From an uncultured Prevotellaceae bacterium (GTDB taxonomy: Bacteria > Bacteroidota > Bacteroidia > Bacteroidales > Bacteroidaceae): a stretch of DNA of 64,000 bases. The notes below the pieces were generated by a model that was not told where the DNA came from, searched no databases, and worked only from the letters and a program-made list of their open reading frames with translations. Made by a program: the position numbers and the translations under genes. The stretch is taken from the NCBI GenBank assembly GCA_900319385.1, contig ONOG01000003.1, positions 51,587 to 115,586 on the forward strand, read 5' to 3'. Shown here one piece after another: positions 46,792 through 57,011 of the stretch. How positions within the stretch are numbered: position 1 is the stretch's first letter; every line of letters begins with the position of its first letter.

Positions 46792-46903
46792 GTGCGGAAA
46801 AAACTCAAAATCCCACTGATATTTCTACAAATCTCATTGTGATTTCTACAAATTTCACTGAGATTTTGACAAATCACAGTGAGATTTTGAGTTTTTTCCG
46901 CAC
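46792..46903. repeat. 4 x 21-bp palindromic array, copy 5, with perfect 21-bp outer inverted repeat
   Basis: Unit centres start at 46813 (CCACTGA), 46834 (TCATTGT), 46855 (TCACTGA) and 46876 (ACAGTGA), 21 bp apart. The outer arms 46792-46812 and 46883-46903 (GTGCGGAAAAAACTCAAAAT...) are perfectly complementary over 21 bp. It lies in the 494-bp gap between the MacB permease gene and the repeat-protein gene; no gene is evident in the gap. Confidence 0.87.
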
Positions 46904-47087
46904 TTCCGTCCAGTTCCGACAGCACTGTCAGCGAGAATACAGCGCGCACGGACCGTGTTTCATCCGCGCCGACGCGACCCTTCAAGCGCCGCTTTCCCGT
47001 CTTCAGTCGGCACCCTGTTTGCAGCAGTCTTTTGTTAAATTATGCTAAATTATGGGAGGGGATATTTTTTTGTTTCTTTTTTATTTT

Positions 47088-47095
47088 TATATTTG
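47088..47095 (+). promoter_or_regulatory. Putative -7 box of the repeat-protein gene
   Basis: TATATTTG, 64 bases before the ATG, in a very T-rich stretch. The nearest TTG upstream is only 15 bases away, so support is partial. Confidence 0.4.
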
Positions 47096-47158
47096 TGGAC
47101 TAAATTGTTTCAGAGTTATATCAGAGTTATATATTTATACCTTTTAATACTCCTACTT

Positions 47159-50100
47159 ATGAACAAAAGACTTTTTATTACGCTGCTTGCACTCCTGCCA
47201 TTGCTGGCAGTGCAGGCTCAAATCACAGCTTACGACTTGTTCATCTGTGGAACTCAGGTGACGAGCCAGAATGCCTCGAACATCCTGGGTGACGGAGCAT
47301 TTAGTTACAATGCTTCGACGAACATGCTGACTGTTCAAAAGGACGTCTCGGTCGAAAACAAAAACATCATCGTCAACAGAATCGACGGCCTGACGCTCAA
47401 CATCGCCAGAGACGTCGCCTTTGAGTCGTACGGCAACCAGCTCATGGTTTATAACGAAACTGATTGCAGCATGACCGTCAAGGGCGACGGCAAATTGACC
47501 ATGAGCAATGCTGAAGGCATGGCGGGATGCTTCTACATCCAAGGCGATGCCACGCTGACCATCGACAACATGGAAATCGAGGCCCAGGGCCAGAACATCT
47601 TCTGGGGCAACAAGTCCTCTGAAAAACTTGTGCTGAAAAACTCGTATATCCATGCCAAATGTGCGGGTGGCGGCTTCGGTGCCATCTTCGAACTGGGCGG
47701 AGGCATCACGTTCGAGGACTGCCACATCAGTATTCCTGAAGACGGCTACGTGGACATGACCCGCTTCATGGGTATCGTCAACCAAGACGGTAGCATCGCC
47801 CGCGAAGTGCTCATCGAAACGGGCGAGGCAATCAAGACGTACGACCTCACGGTTCTCGGCGAGCGTGTGACCTCGCTCAATGCCGACGACATCCTTGGCG
47901 ACGGTTCGTTCAGTTACGACCCCGAGAACAAGGTGCTCACCATCAGCGGCGATGGCAGCTACAACGGCACCTGTGTGTATAGCAGCATTGAAGGTCTGAC
48001 CATCAACGTCACGCAGGATGTGACGCTGCAGGCGTCGCTTACAGGTTTGCATATCGAAGAAGATGCAACCCTGACCGGCGCGGGCAAACTCACCATTAAA
48101 TCTGAATCTGACTGCTGCATCTATGCAGTAGGCGCTACCATCACCATCGACAACATGAATATCGAGGTTGACGGTAAATGGGGCATTGCGGGCTATCCTG
48201 CCAACGAGTATCTCATCGTCAAAGGTTCCAACATCCACGCCATAAGTACAGATGGCGCCGTCTGCGACTTCAACAGCATCACGCTCGAAGACTGTATAAT
48301 CATCCAACCCGTAGGCGGTGCTATCGATAACGGCAATGTTGTGGACAGCGAAGGCAATGTGGCTAAGGAAGCGACCATCGCCATCGGGGTGGTCGAGGAC
48401 TATCCTATCAAAGTCTGCGGCACTCAGGTGACAAGCGCGAATGCCTCCGACGTGCTAGGCGACGGTGTGTTCAGTTACGATGCCGCGACACAGACACTGA
48501 CTGTGAGCGGCGACTGTACAACGTACAATGCCGGTAATATTATCGATTCAGACATTGACGGACTGGTCATCAACGTAGCGACCGATTCGAAATTGTGGCT
48601 GGCTGAAGGAGGAGCATCGAGTCTTAAAGTCTTGTCTTTATATGGCAATACCACCATCAAAGGTAATGGGGAACTGAGTATATCAGCCATGGATTATGGT
48701 TATGGCATCTATACCAATTCTTCGCTCACTATCGAAGACATGAAGCTTAGCTTAGAAGCTCACTATTCTTGTATATATCTTTTTTATGGTCATAATTATA
48801 GTGACACACAACTGACTATACGTAATTCTCGCGTCTTTGCCTATTCAGAGGACGATCATGATCCTGCTTTCAAGGTGGAAGGGAGCCTTGTTCTCGAAGG
48901 CTGCTATGTCTCCAGGCCCAGTGGCGGTTATGTATATGGAAGCACGATTGTTGACAGCTACGGCAACCCTTCACGAGACTTGACCATTAGCATCGGAGAT
49001 AATCCGAATCCTGTAGTGCCGTACGAACTCGTCATTTGTGGCAAGCGAGTGACCAACAGGAATGCATCCGACGTGCTCGGCGACGGCGTGTTCAGTTATG
49101 ACGCTGAAACACAGACACTGACCGTGAGCGGCGACTGTACGTACGAAAGAGAGAATAATATCATCAATTCCGGCATCGAAGGACTTGTCATCGACGTTAC
49201 GGCTAATTCGGAATTGAAGACAACGGCTCTTTATAATGCGGATGTCATGTATTTAGCGAAAAACACCACCATCAAAGGAGATGGGAAACTGACCATAGTT
49301 TCAGAAAGTTTGGGTGGTCTCTATTTCACTTCATCTTCATCGGTCACAATTGAAGACATGAATATTGAAGCAAATTGTTTCTATGAGTGTTTCATTTCTT
49401 CCAGCGGCTATGCTTCCAAAGGCGACCTGACTATTCATAATTCTACCATTCATGCCCAAACCCAAAGCGACAATCGTAAAGCCTTTTCTTGTTCAGGAGG
49501 CATTGTTCTTGAAGGTTGCCACATCACCCTGCCCGATGGCGGATATGTGAACGAAAATACGATTATGGACAGCCTCTCCAACCCGGCCAAGGAAGTGACC
49601 ATTGAGCCCGGAGATGATCCCAATCCTGCCCAGTTGTACGACCTCTTCATTTGTGGTAACCAAGTAACAAACAGGAATGCTTCCGACGTGCTCGGTGACG
49701 GTGCATTCAGCTACGACGCCGAGAACAAAGTGCTCACCGTCAGCGGCGATGCTTCGACCTATGAGGAGTACATCATCTATAACAAAGCCACGGATGGATG
49801 TGAAGGCATTGACGGACTGACCATTGATTTCCAAAAGGATGTCAAGTTTACGACAACTGGTAGAGAAGGAACATATATTCAGTCATATGGCTGTATTCGG
49901 CTTGAGTCCAATACCACATTCAAGGGTGAAGGAACTCTAACCATCGAATCTTCAGGTTTTGGTCTAACGTCCCATAAATCCCTTACCATTGAAGGCATGA
50001 CGATAGAAGCAAACTGTAGTCATGATGGTTTCGTTGGTTATTATTCTAACCCATCCCCAATTCGGATTATCTCGTCAGATATCCATGTGAAAGCCGGTGC

Positions 50101-51700
50101 TAATTATGTTGCTTTCTTCTCCTTCTCAGAGTTCAACCTCGAAGGCTGCCAAATCATCCAGCCCGAAGGTGCATATTTAGATGTTAATAATTACAATTCT
50201 ATTGTTGACAGCGAAGGTAATTTTGCAACGGAAGTGACGATTGGGGTGGTTAAGTACGACCTCTACGTCTGTGGCACTCAGGTGACGAGCAACAACGCTG
50301 AGGACATCCTCGGCGATAGAGGTTTTTCCTACGATGCTGCCACGAAAACGCTCACTGTCAGCAGAAGCGTTAATATCGGCTTTGAGGCACCAATAATCAA
50401 CAATGAAGGCATCGACGGACTGACCATCAATGTGACGAACGATGTTACCTTCAAGACAGAGCACTTATACGTATGGCCTATCCGTATCAACGCCAATACA
50501 ACCGTTACAGGTAAAGGCAAACTGACAGTGAAGGCCAAGAAGGAGGCTGGCTTTATCGTTCGCAACCGCAGCACCCTCACCTTCGACGATGTAAGAGTTG
50601 AAACCGAAGGCGAATATGGTGGTGTGTCGGGTGTGGAAACTGAATACCTTGTCGTACGTAATGCTGTCCTCCATGCCATCAGCACCAGCACTTCTAATCC
50701 TGCCATCAGGCGATTTGTCAGCCTCACTCTCGACGGCGTAAAGATTACACTGCCCACCAACGGACAATTCAGGGCCACCGGTAGTGTGAACTCACAAATG
50801 GTGGTCGATGCAGATGGCAATATGGCCAGGGAAGTGATCATCGAGCCTGTTCCAGAAGAGGGTCAACTCATGATATGTCGCAAACTCGTAACTGATGATA
50901 ATGCCTCCGACGTGCTCGAGGATGGCGTGTTCCGCTTCAATGCTTCGAGTAAGACGCTCTATATCAACGGGGATTGCACCTACGATGGCACTATCATCGA
51001 TAGCAGACTTTCCAGTCTGACCATTGTGAGCGAAGGCGTATCTTCGCTGCACAGCCTTGAATCTGAAACAATCAAAGGTTATAACCTTACATTCAAGAAT
51101 TCCTATCCCACGAAAGTTGTTTCCGACAATGACGCAGCCATACGTTTGCTCTTCAAGATGCCGACGATTCCCGTGGAGTCTATGCAGACTGAAATAGAAG
51201 GACACCTCACAATCGACGGTTGTGAGATGGAAATAGAAGGTAAGAATTATGGACTGTATTCCGACGTGTCGTGGGATATGATAAGTGATGGAGTACTTCA
51301 ACCCCAGGGATATTATAATCTGTACCTTTATACATACCTAACGATTGTTAACTCCGAATTGATTGTAAGAGGTAACGAGGCAGCCATCTACCACTTTACC
51401 GAGATGAATTGTTCTGGATATCCAGTTTTCAAGCCATCAGCAGGCGAATACCATACGGGTTATTTGGGTAACATCATTGATCCCACAGAGTTCTACTATC
51501 AGGACCAGACCGACCCGAACAATCCCAAGCCTGCCACCGAAGTGATTATCGGCGACGAAATAACTGCTATCCACGATATCGATGCCAATGTGGACACCAA
51601 TTACTCCAACGCCGTTCGCTACAATCTGAGCGGCCAGCGTGTCGGTCGCGACTACCGCGGCATCGTCATCGAAAACGGTAAGAAAGTGCTGATGAAGTGA
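47159..51700 (+). CDS. Large secreted seven-repeat protein (predicted beta-helix)
   Basis: 1513 aa from ATG 47159, chosen because it yields a clean signal peptide (MNKRLFITLLALLPLLAVQAQ); an upstream in-frame ATG at 47042 precedes the likely promoter. Seven repeats of about 190-207 aa start near residues 25, 228, 415, 622, 827, 1033 and 1235, each opening with a motif like YDLFICGTQVTSxNASDVLGDG, then FSYDAxTxTLTVSGD, short beta strands (GLTINV, TLTIDNMNIE) and EGCxIxxPxGGYV. The pattern suggests a right-handed beta-helix or adhesin-like fold. The C-terminal tail YNLSGQRV...GIVIENGKKVLM matches that of the C10 protease. Repeats 3-6 use noticeably more A/T-ending codons than neighbours. Function unknown; surface binding is plausible. 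Confidence 0.85.
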   Translation: MNKRLFITLLALLPLLAVQAQITAYDLFICGTQVTSQNASNILGDGAFSYNASTNMLTVQKDVSVENKNIIVNRIDGLTLNIARDVAFESYGNQLMVYNETDCSMTVKGDGKLTMSNAEGMAGCFYIQGDATLTIDNMEIEAQGQNIFWGNKSSEKLVLKNSYIHAKCAGGGFGAIFELGGGITFEDCHISIPEDGYVDMTRFMGIVNQDGSIAREVLIETGEAIKTYDLTVLGERVTSLNADDILGDGSFSYDPENKVLTISGDGSYNGTCVYSSIEGLTINVTQDVTLQASLTGLHIEEDATLTGAGKLTIKSESDCCIYAVGATITIDNMNIEVDGKWGIAGYPANEYLIVKGSNIHAISTDGAVCDFNSITLEDCIIIQPVGGAIDNGNVVDSEGNVAKEATIAIGVVEDYPIKVCGTQVTSANASDVLGDGVFSYDAATQTLTVSGDCTTYNAGNIIDSDIDGLVINVATDSKLWLAEGGASSLKVLSLYGNTTIKGNGELSISAMDYGYGIYTNSSLTIEDMKLSLEAHYSCIYLFYGHNYSDTQLTIRNSRVFAYSEDDHDPAFKVEGSLVLEGCYVSRPSGGYVYGSTIVDSYGNPSRDLTISIGDNPNPVVPYELVICGKRVTNRNASDVLGDGVFSYDAETQTLTVSGDCTYERENNIINSGIEGLVIDVTANSELKTTALYNADVMYLAKNTTIKGDGKLTIVSESLGGLYFTSSSSVTIEDMNIEANCFYECFISSSGYASKGDLTIHNSTIHAQTQSDNRKAFSCSGGIVLEGCHITLPDGGYVNENTIMDSLSNPAKEVTIEPGDDPNPAQLYDLFICGNQVTNRNASDVLGDGAFSYDAENKVLTVSGDASTYEEYIIYNKATDGCEGIDGLTIDFQKDVKFTTTGREGTYIQSYGCIRLESNTTFKGEGTLTIESSGFGLTSHKSLTIEGMTIEANCSHDGFVGYYSNPSPIRIISSDIHVKAGANYVAFFSFSEFNLEGCQIIQPEGAYLDVNNYNSIVDSEGNFATEVTIGVVKYDLYVCGTQVTSNNAEDILGDRGFSYDAATKTLTVSRSVNIGFEAPIINNEGIDGLTINVTNDVTFKTEHLYVWPIRINANTTVTGKGKLTVKAKKEAGFIVRNRSTLTFDDVRVETEGEYGGVSGVETEYLVVRNAVLHAISTSTSNPAIRRFVSLTLDGVKITLPTNGQFRATGSVNSQMVVDADGNMAREVIIEPVPEEGQLMICRKLVTDDNASDVLEDGVFRFNASSKTLYINGDCTYDGTIIDSRLSSLTIVSEGVSSLHSLESETIKGYNLTFKNSYPTKVVSDNDAAIRLLFKMPTIPVESMQTEIEGHLTIDGCEMEIEGKNYGLYSDVSWDMISDGVLQPQGYYNLYLYTYLTIVNSELIVRGNEAAIYHFTEMNCSGYPVFKPSAGEYHTGYLGNIIDPTEFYYQDQTDPNNPKPATEVIIGDEITAIHDIDANVDTNYSNAVRYNLSGQRVGRDYRGIVIENGKKVLMK

Positions 51701-51765
51701 AAAGTGACAACTCGTTAACTTGTCAACTTGTTAACTAAGTAGCACAATTCTTGCCAAAGCAACGG

Positions 51766-51803
51766 ACAGGCTGTGTCGAAACACACGACACAGTCTGTTT
51801 TTT
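51766..51803 (+). terminator. Terminator after the repeat protein
   Basis: ACAGGCTGTGTCG pairs with CGACACAGTCTGT (one mismatch) followed by a T-run. Confidence 0.85.
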
Positions 51804-51989
51804 GTGTGCCACTACGAAGACGACGACGCAGTTCCTCCGTTTCATCACCGAATGCTTTCGTGTGACATCGTTACGAAAAATCGACAAAAAGCACATCATT
51901 CACTACTTCGAAACAGCATTTTACTTGCATTTTTTCTACAATTTCGCTGTTTTTGTAATACTTATATAAGATTATTGGTCAAAAAGTCG

Positions 51990-51997
51990 TAACTTTG
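51990..51997 (+). promoter_or_regulatory. Putative -7 box of the his cluster
   Basis: TAACTTTG with transcription expected near 52003, 17 bases before the chosen hisH ATG. No TTG at proper spacing. The rest of the 319-bp gap after the repeat protein holds a CTTGTCAAC-type repeat and the terminator. Confidence 0.45.
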
Positions 51998-52019
51998 CAA
52001 GATGAAGTGTAAGTATGAC

Positions 52020-52613
52020 ATGAACGTAGCCATTGTGAAATACAACGCCGGAAACATCCGCTCGGTGGTGAACGCCGTGCGGCGGCTGGGTGTGGAACCT
52101 GTGCTGACCGACGACGCCGACATGCTGCGTACGGCCGACCGTGTCATCTTCCCCGGACAGGGCGAGGCTGGCACGACAATGGCCTACCTGCGCCAACATG
52201 GTCTGGACAGCGTCATCAAGAGCCTGACCCAACCCGTGCTGGGCATCTGCATCGGCATGCAGTTGCTGTGCCGCCATTCTGAAGAAGGCGACACAGACTG
52301 TCTGGGTGTGTTCGACGCCAAGGTGAAAAGGTTCTGCCCCACGGAAACCCTTCGTCTGAAAGTGCCGCAGATGGGTTGGAACACATTTGAGCCAGTCGGT
52401 GAGCACGCTAAGTGGCTGGGCGAGGAAGGCTATGCCTATTTTATCCACAGCTACTATGTGCCGCTCTGCGACGACACCGCCGCCGCGACCGAGTACGGCA
52501 TCCGCTACTCCTCGGCACTGCAGCGCGACAACTTCTACGCCACGCAGTTCCACCCCGAGAAGAGTGGCAGCGTGGGCGAGACGATCCTGCGCAACTGGCT
52601 GGCCCATTCTTAA
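52020..52613 (+). CDS. hisH: Imidazole glycerol phosphate synthase, glutaminase subunit
   Basis: 197 aa class I glutamine amidotransferase supplying ammonia to HisF in histidine synthesis. Triad Cys77 (LGICIGMQLL), His178 and Glu180 (QFHPEKSG). The start at 52020 (MNVAIVKYNAGN) is preferred over the ATG at 52002, which would fall at the predicted transcription start. First of four his genes. Confidence 0.96.
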   Translation: MNVAIVKYNAGNIRSVVNAVRRLGVEPVLTDDADMLRTADRVIFPGQGEAGTTMAYLRQHGLDSVIKSLTQPVLGICIGMQLLCRHSEEGDTDCLGVFDAKVKRFCPTETLRLKVPQMGWNTFEPVGEHAKWLGEEGYAYFIHSYYVPLCDDTAAATEYGIRYSSALQRDNFYATQFHPEKSGSVGETILRNWLAHS

Positions 52614-52641
52614 CTTTTAACTTTTCACTTTTCACTTTCTT

Positions 52642-53355
52642 ATGGAACTGATTCCTGCCATCGACATACTGGGCGGACAATGCGTGCGGCTGCGACAGGG
52701 TGACTACGGACAAAAGACTGTCTATGACGAGTCGCCGGTGCGCATGGCCCACAAACTGGAGGAGATGGGTGTGACGCGACTGCACATCGTCGATCTAGAC
52801 GGAGCAAAGTCGAAGCACATCGTCAACGAGCAGGTGCTGCGCGAGATTTGCGCCACGACACGGCTGACCGTCGATTTCGGCGGAGGCATCAAGACCGACG
52901 ACGACATCAGTCGTGCCTTCTCGGCCGGCGCACGAATGGTCACCGTGGGCAGCATCGCCGTTCAGCAGCCGGAGCTGTTTGAGCAGTGGCTCCACCACTT
53001 CGGCAGCAACCACATCATCCTCGGCGCCGACGTGCGCGACGGACGCATCAGCATCAATGGGTGGCTGGAGGACTCAACCGAGGAACTCATCCCCTTCCTG
53101 CAGCGCTATGTCCGGATGGGTGTGCACAACGTGCTCTGCACCGACATCTCGCGCGACGGTATGCTTCAGGGACCCTCCATCGAACTCTACCGCCAGGTGA
53201 TGGCCGAGTTTCCCGACCTTCACCTCATCGCCAGCGGAGGTGTCTCGTCGGCCGACGACATCCGCGCACTCGAAGAAGCAGGTGTGCCAGCCGTCGTGTT
53301 CGGCAAAGCCCTGTACGAAGGGAAGATTGACCTGCGGAGTCTCTTGGCAGTCTAA
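52642..53355 (+). CDS. hisA: ProFAR isomerase
   Basis: 237 aa TIM barrel, 1-(5-phosphoribosyl)-5-[(5-phosphoribosylamino)methylideneamino]imidazole-4-carboxamide isomerase. The catalytic aspartates are Asp8 (IPAIDILGG) and the one in LCTDISRDG; phosphate sites VDFGGGIK and IASGGVSS are present. Between hisH and hisF, with GTTAAAAGTGAAAAG-type repeat spacers on both sides. Confidence 0.97.
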   Translation: MELIPAIDILGGQCVRLRQGDYGQKTVYDESPVRMAHKLEEMGVTRLHIVDLDGAKSKHIVNEQVLREICATTRLTVDFGGGIKTDDDISRAFSAGARMVTVGSIAVQQPELFEQWLHHFGSNHIILGADVRDGRISINGWLEDSTEELIPFLQRYVRMGVHNVLCTDISRDGMLQGPSIELYRQVMAEFPDLHLIASGGVSSADDIRALEEAGVPAVVFGKALYEGKIDLRSLLAV

Positions 53356-53441
53356 ACTTTTCACTTTTAACTTTTCACTTTTCACTTTTCCCTTTTCATT
53401 TTTCATTTTTCACTTTTAACTTTTAACTTTCCATTTTCCCC
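53355..53441. repeat. Long TTTTCACTTTTAACTTTTCA repeat spacer
   Basis: About 85 bases of tandem CACTTTT/AACTTTT units between hisA and hisF, with no other content. Confidence 0.7.
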
Positions 53442-54200
53442 ATGGCTCTTGCAAAGCGTATCATTCCCTGCCTCGACATCAAGGACGGCACGACCGTCAA
53501 AGGCACAAACTTCGTGAATCTTCGCGAGGCGGGTGACCCTGTGGAGCTGGGTAAACAATACAGCGAACAGGGCGCCGACGAACTGGTCTATCTGGACATT
53601 ACAGCCAGCCATGAGGGACGCAAGACCTTCACCGCACTCGTCGAACGCATCGCTCGCGAAATCAACATTCCGTTCACCGTCGGCGGCGGCATCAACGAAC
53701 TCGCCGACGTGGAGCGGATGCTCATGGCCGGTGCCGACAAGGTGAGCATCAACAGCGCTGCCTTGCGCCGTCCCGAACTCATCGACGAAATTGCCCGTCA
53801 CTTCGGTTCGCAGGTATGCGTCGTCGCCATCGATGCCCGGGAAGAAGAAGACAAATGGACCTGCTACCTCAACGGTGGTCGCATCCCGACCGACCGCGAC
53901 CTCTTCGACTGGGCGCACGAGGCTAACGAACGCGGCGCCGGCGAAATCCTCTTCACCAGCATGAACCACGACGGAGTGAAGCAAGGCTTTGCCAACGATG
54001 CCCTGCGCCAGCTCAGCGACACGCTCAGCATCCCCGTCATTGCCTCGGGCGGTGCCGGACGACGAGAGCACTTCCTCGATGTCTTTACCGAAGGACATGC
54101 CGACGCAGCCCTCGCAGCCAGCGTCTTCCACTTCGGCGAAATCCCAATCCCAGAACTGAAACAATATCTCTCAAACAACGGAATAGAAATACGACTATGA
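53442..54200 (+). CDS. hisF: Imidazole glycerol phosphate synthase, cyclase subunit
   Basis: 252 aa TIM barrel that closes the imidazole ring using ammonia from HisH. Catalytic Asp11 (IPCLDIKDG) and the second aspartate in [10 protein letters not shown]; phosphate-binding VGGGIN and ASGGAG. Its stop overlaps the hisIE start by four bases. Confidence 0.97.
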   Translation: MALAKRIIPCLDIKDGTTVKGTNFVNLREAGDPVELGKQYSEQGADELVYLDITASHEGRKTFTALVERIAREINIPFTVGGGINELADVERMLMAGADKVSINSAALRRPELIDEIARHFGSQVCVVAIDAREEEDKWTCYLNGGRIPTDRDLFDWAHEANERGAGEILFTSMNHDGVKQGFANDALRQLSDTLSIPVIASGGAGRREHFLDVFTEGHADAALAASVFHFGEIPIPELKQYLSNNGIEIRL

Positions 54201-54808
54201 ACATTGACTTTCAGAAAATGAACGGCCTTGTGCCCGCCATCATACAGGACGCTCGCACACAGAAAGTGCTGATGCTCGGCTTCATGAACGAAGAAGCCTA
54301 TCAGAAAACCGTCGAGACAGGACTCGTCACCTTCTACAGCCGCACTCGCAAGACGCTGTGGACGAAGGGCGAGACGAGCGGCAACACACTGACGGTCAAG
54401 GAAATCCTCAACGACTGCGACCAGGACACGCTGCTCATCAAGGCAGTGCCCGCCGGACCTGTATGCCACACCGGTGCCGACACTTGCTGGAACGAGACCA
54501 ACGACAATCCCGTGCAGTTCCTCACAGAGCTGCAACGATTCATCGAAAAGCGCCACGAGGAAATGCCCGAAGGTTCCTATACCACAAGTCTCTTCCGCGA
54601 CGGATGCCACCGCATGGCGCAGAAAGTGGGCGAGGAAGCCCTCGAAGCCGTCATCGAAGCCGTGGCCGAAAACAACGAACGACTCGTGTATGAAGCCTCC
54701 GACATGCTCTACCACCTCATCGTGCTGCTCACATCGAAAGGCCTGAGCATCGAGGACCTCTGCCGCGAACTGCGGGAGCGCCACGACCCGACATGGCATA
54801 AACACTAA
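54197..54808 (+). CDS. hisIE: Bifunctional PR-AMP cyclohydrolase / PR-ATP pyrophosphatase
   Basis: 203 aa fusion catalysing steps 2 and 3 of histidine synthesis. The HisI part (about 1-105) includes [16 protein letters not shown] and the metal site DTLLIKA...[12 protein letters not shown]; the HisE part (about 113-203) has [31 protein letters not shown]. The remaining his genes (hisG, D, C, B) are not in this window. Confidence 0.97.
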   Translation: MNIDFQKMNGLVPAIIQDARTQKVLMLGFMNEEAYQKTVETGLVTFYSRTRKTLWTKGETSGNTLTVKEILNDCDQDTLLIKAVPAGPVCHTGADTCWNETNDNPVQFLTELQRFIEKRHEEMPEGSYTTSLFRDGCHRMAQKVGEEALEAVIEAVAENNERLVYEASDMLYHLIVLLTSKGLSIEDLCRELRERHDPTWHKH

Positions 54809-54816
54809 ACAACAGT

Positions 54817-55542
54817 ATGCTCATTAATTACAATTCTGTCAACGTCTATCAGGAGGCTCAGGAAGTGCTGAGCAACATCAACTTCCAGGTCGAGAAAGGC
54901 GAATTCGTGTATCTGATTGGCAAGGTGGGCAGCGGAAAGAGTTCGCTGCTCAAGACGCTGTATGGCGAACTGCCCCTGCACGAAGGCGAGGCCCACGTCA
55001 TGGGTTTCGACCTTCTGCACCTGAAGCAGAAACACCTGCCGCAGCTGCGACGCCGCCTCGGAGTCATCTTCCAGGACTTCCAGCTGCTCACCGACCGAAC
55101 CGTCGAAGCCAACCTGCGCTTCGTGCTCCGTGCCACGGGCTGGAAAAACAACGTTGACATCACCCAGCGCATCCAGGAAGTGCTCGACCTCGTCGGCATG
55201 AGCACCAAAGGATATAAGTACCCCAACGAACTCTCGGGCGGCGAACAGCAGCGCATCGCCATCGCACGTGCCATCCTCAACCGTCCCGAGCTCATTCTTG
55301 CCGACGAACCGACGGGCAACCTCGATGCCGAGACCAGCCGCAACATCACCGAACTCCTGCACAAAGTGTGCGAACAGGGCTCGGCCGTGGTGATGATCAC
55401 CCACAACCTCCACCTGCTCGATATGTTCCCAGGACGGGTGTACCAATGCAAGGATCACCATCTCACCGAAATCGTTGACACAGGAGACGAAGCCGACGGC
55501 TACGAACCCATCGACGACGAAGAGGACACCATCGACGACTGA
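54817..55542 (+). CDS. ftsE: FtsE-like cell-division ABC ATPase
   Basis: 241 aa. Walker [11 protein letters not shown], signature [14 protein letters not shown], Walker [12 protein letters not shown], and an acidic C-terminal tail (DDEEDTIDD). In the FtsEX complex it works with permease FtsX to control peptidoglycan hydrolysis during division. FtsX is not adjacent. It starts 8 bases after hisIE. Confidence 0.85.
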   Translation: MLINYNSVNVYQEAQEVLSNINFQVEKGEFVYLIGKVGSGKSSLLKTLYGELPLHEGEAHVMGFDLLHLKQKHLPQLRRRLGVIFQDFQLLTDRTVEANLRFVLRATGWKNNVDITQRIQEVLDLVGMSTKGYKYPNELSGGEQQRIAIARAILNRPELILADEPTGNLDAETSRNITELLHKVCEQGSAVVMITHNLHLLDMFPGRVYQCKDHHLTEIVDTGDEADGYEPIDDEEDTIDD

Positions 55543-55606
55543 ACAGGAAAGTGGAAAGTGAAAAGTGAAAAGTGAAAAGTGGAAAATAAAAAATAACAAC
55601 ACAGAT

Positions 55607-56920
55607 ATGAAAGTATTGAAATTCGGCGGTACGTCAGTAGGTACACCGCAGCGCATGAAAGACGTCGTCAGACTCATCACCGACGGCGAGCAGAAAATTG
55701 TGGTGCTCTCGGCCATGTCGGGAACCACCAACACGCTGGTAGAGATTTCGGACTACCTCTACAAAAAGAATCCCGAGGGAGCTAACGAAACCATCAACCG
55801 ACTGGAGGCCACCTACAGACGGCACATCGACGAACTCTATACGAAAGAAGAAACCAAGCAGCAAACGCTGGCCTTCATCAAGGAAGAGTTCGACTACCTG
55901 CGTTCCTTCACCAAGGGCATCTTCACGATGTTCGAAGAGAAAATCATCGTCGGACAGGGCGAAATCATCTCCACGACGATGGTGACAAACTACCTGCTCG
56001 AACAAGGCTACAGCGCCTGTCTGCTGCCCGCCCTCGAGTTTATGCGCACCGACAAGAACGGTGAGCCTGACCTCGAGTACATCCGCGAGAAGCTGCACAT
56101 GCAGTTGGACGAACAGCCCGACAAAGAAATCTACATCACACAGGGCTTCATCTGCCGCAATGCCTACGGCGAAGTGGACAACCTGCAGCGTGGCGGCAGC
56201 GACTACACGGCCTCATTGCTCGGTGCTGCAGTCGATGCGACGGAAATCCAAATCTGGACCGACATCGACGGCATGCACAACAACGACCCCCGATTTGTTG
56301 AAAACACACGCCCCGTCGCCCACCTCCACTTTGAAGAGGCAGCCGAGCTGGCGTACTTCGGCGCCAAGATTCTGCACCCGACGTGCATCCAGCCTGCCAA
56401 GTTTGCCGGCATTCCCGTCAAACTCCTCAATACCATGGACCCCACGGCGCCTGGCACCATCATCAGCAACGAAACCGAACAGCAGAAGATTAAGGCCGTG
56501 GCTGCCAAGGACAACATCACTGCCATCAACATCACATCGAGCCGCATGCTGCTGGCCTATGGTTTCCTGCGCAAGGTGTTTGAAATATTCGAGAACTACA
56601 AGACGTCCATCGACATGATCTGCACCAGCGAGGTCGGTGTGTCGGTCAGCATCGACAACACCACCAACCTCACGCAGATTGTCAACGAACTGAAGAAGTT
56701 CGGCACCGTACGCATCGACCAGGACATGTGCATCATCTGCGTCGTAGGCGACCTCGACTGGCAGAACGTAGGCTTCGAAGCCGATGTAGCCAGCGCCCTG
56801 CACGACATTCCCGTGCGGATGATCAGCTATGGCGGTTCGAACCACAATATTTCGTTCCTCGTCTCAGCAAACGACAAGAAACGCGCACTTCAGGCTCTGA
56901 GCGACAAACTGTTTGATTGA
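55607..56920 (+). CDS. lysC: Aspartate kinase
   Basis: 437 aa. First step from aspartate to lysine, threonine and methionine. N-terminal kinase domain opening MKVLKFGGTSVGTP; GGSDYTASLLGAAVDA forms the substrate site; two ACT domains at about 300-437 for feedback regulation. The ATG at 55607 fits the family; an earlier in-frame ATG at 55565 lies in repeat DNA. lysA follows. Confidence 0.95.
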   Translation: MKVLKFGGTSVGTPQRMKDVVRLITDGEQKIVVLSAMSGTTNTLVEISDYLYKKNPEGANETINRLEATYRRHIDELYTKEETKQQTLAFIKEEFDYLRSFTKGIFTMFEEKIIVGQGEIISTTMVTNYLLEQGYSACLLPALEFMRTDKNGEPDLEYIREKLHMQLDEQPDKEIYITQGFICRNAYGEVDNLQRGGSDYTASLLGAAVDATEIQIWTDIDGMHNNDPRFVENTRPVAHLHFEEAAELAYFGAKILHPTCIQPAKFAGIPVKLLNTMDPTAPGTIISNETEQQKIKAVAAKDNITAINITSSRMLLAYGFLRKVFEIFENYKTSIDMICTSEVGVSVSIDNTTNLTQIVNELKKFGTVRIDQDMCIICVVGDLDWQNVGFEADVASALHDIPVRMISYGGSNHNISFLVSANDKKRALQALSDKLFD

Positions 56921-57011
56921 CATCAGACGTTTTTTTCGCCAAGACAATGATGAAGCGAGTGTGTTCAGTATGCTGCGATACCATCGCAACACCCTAAACC
57001 CCACATTCACA

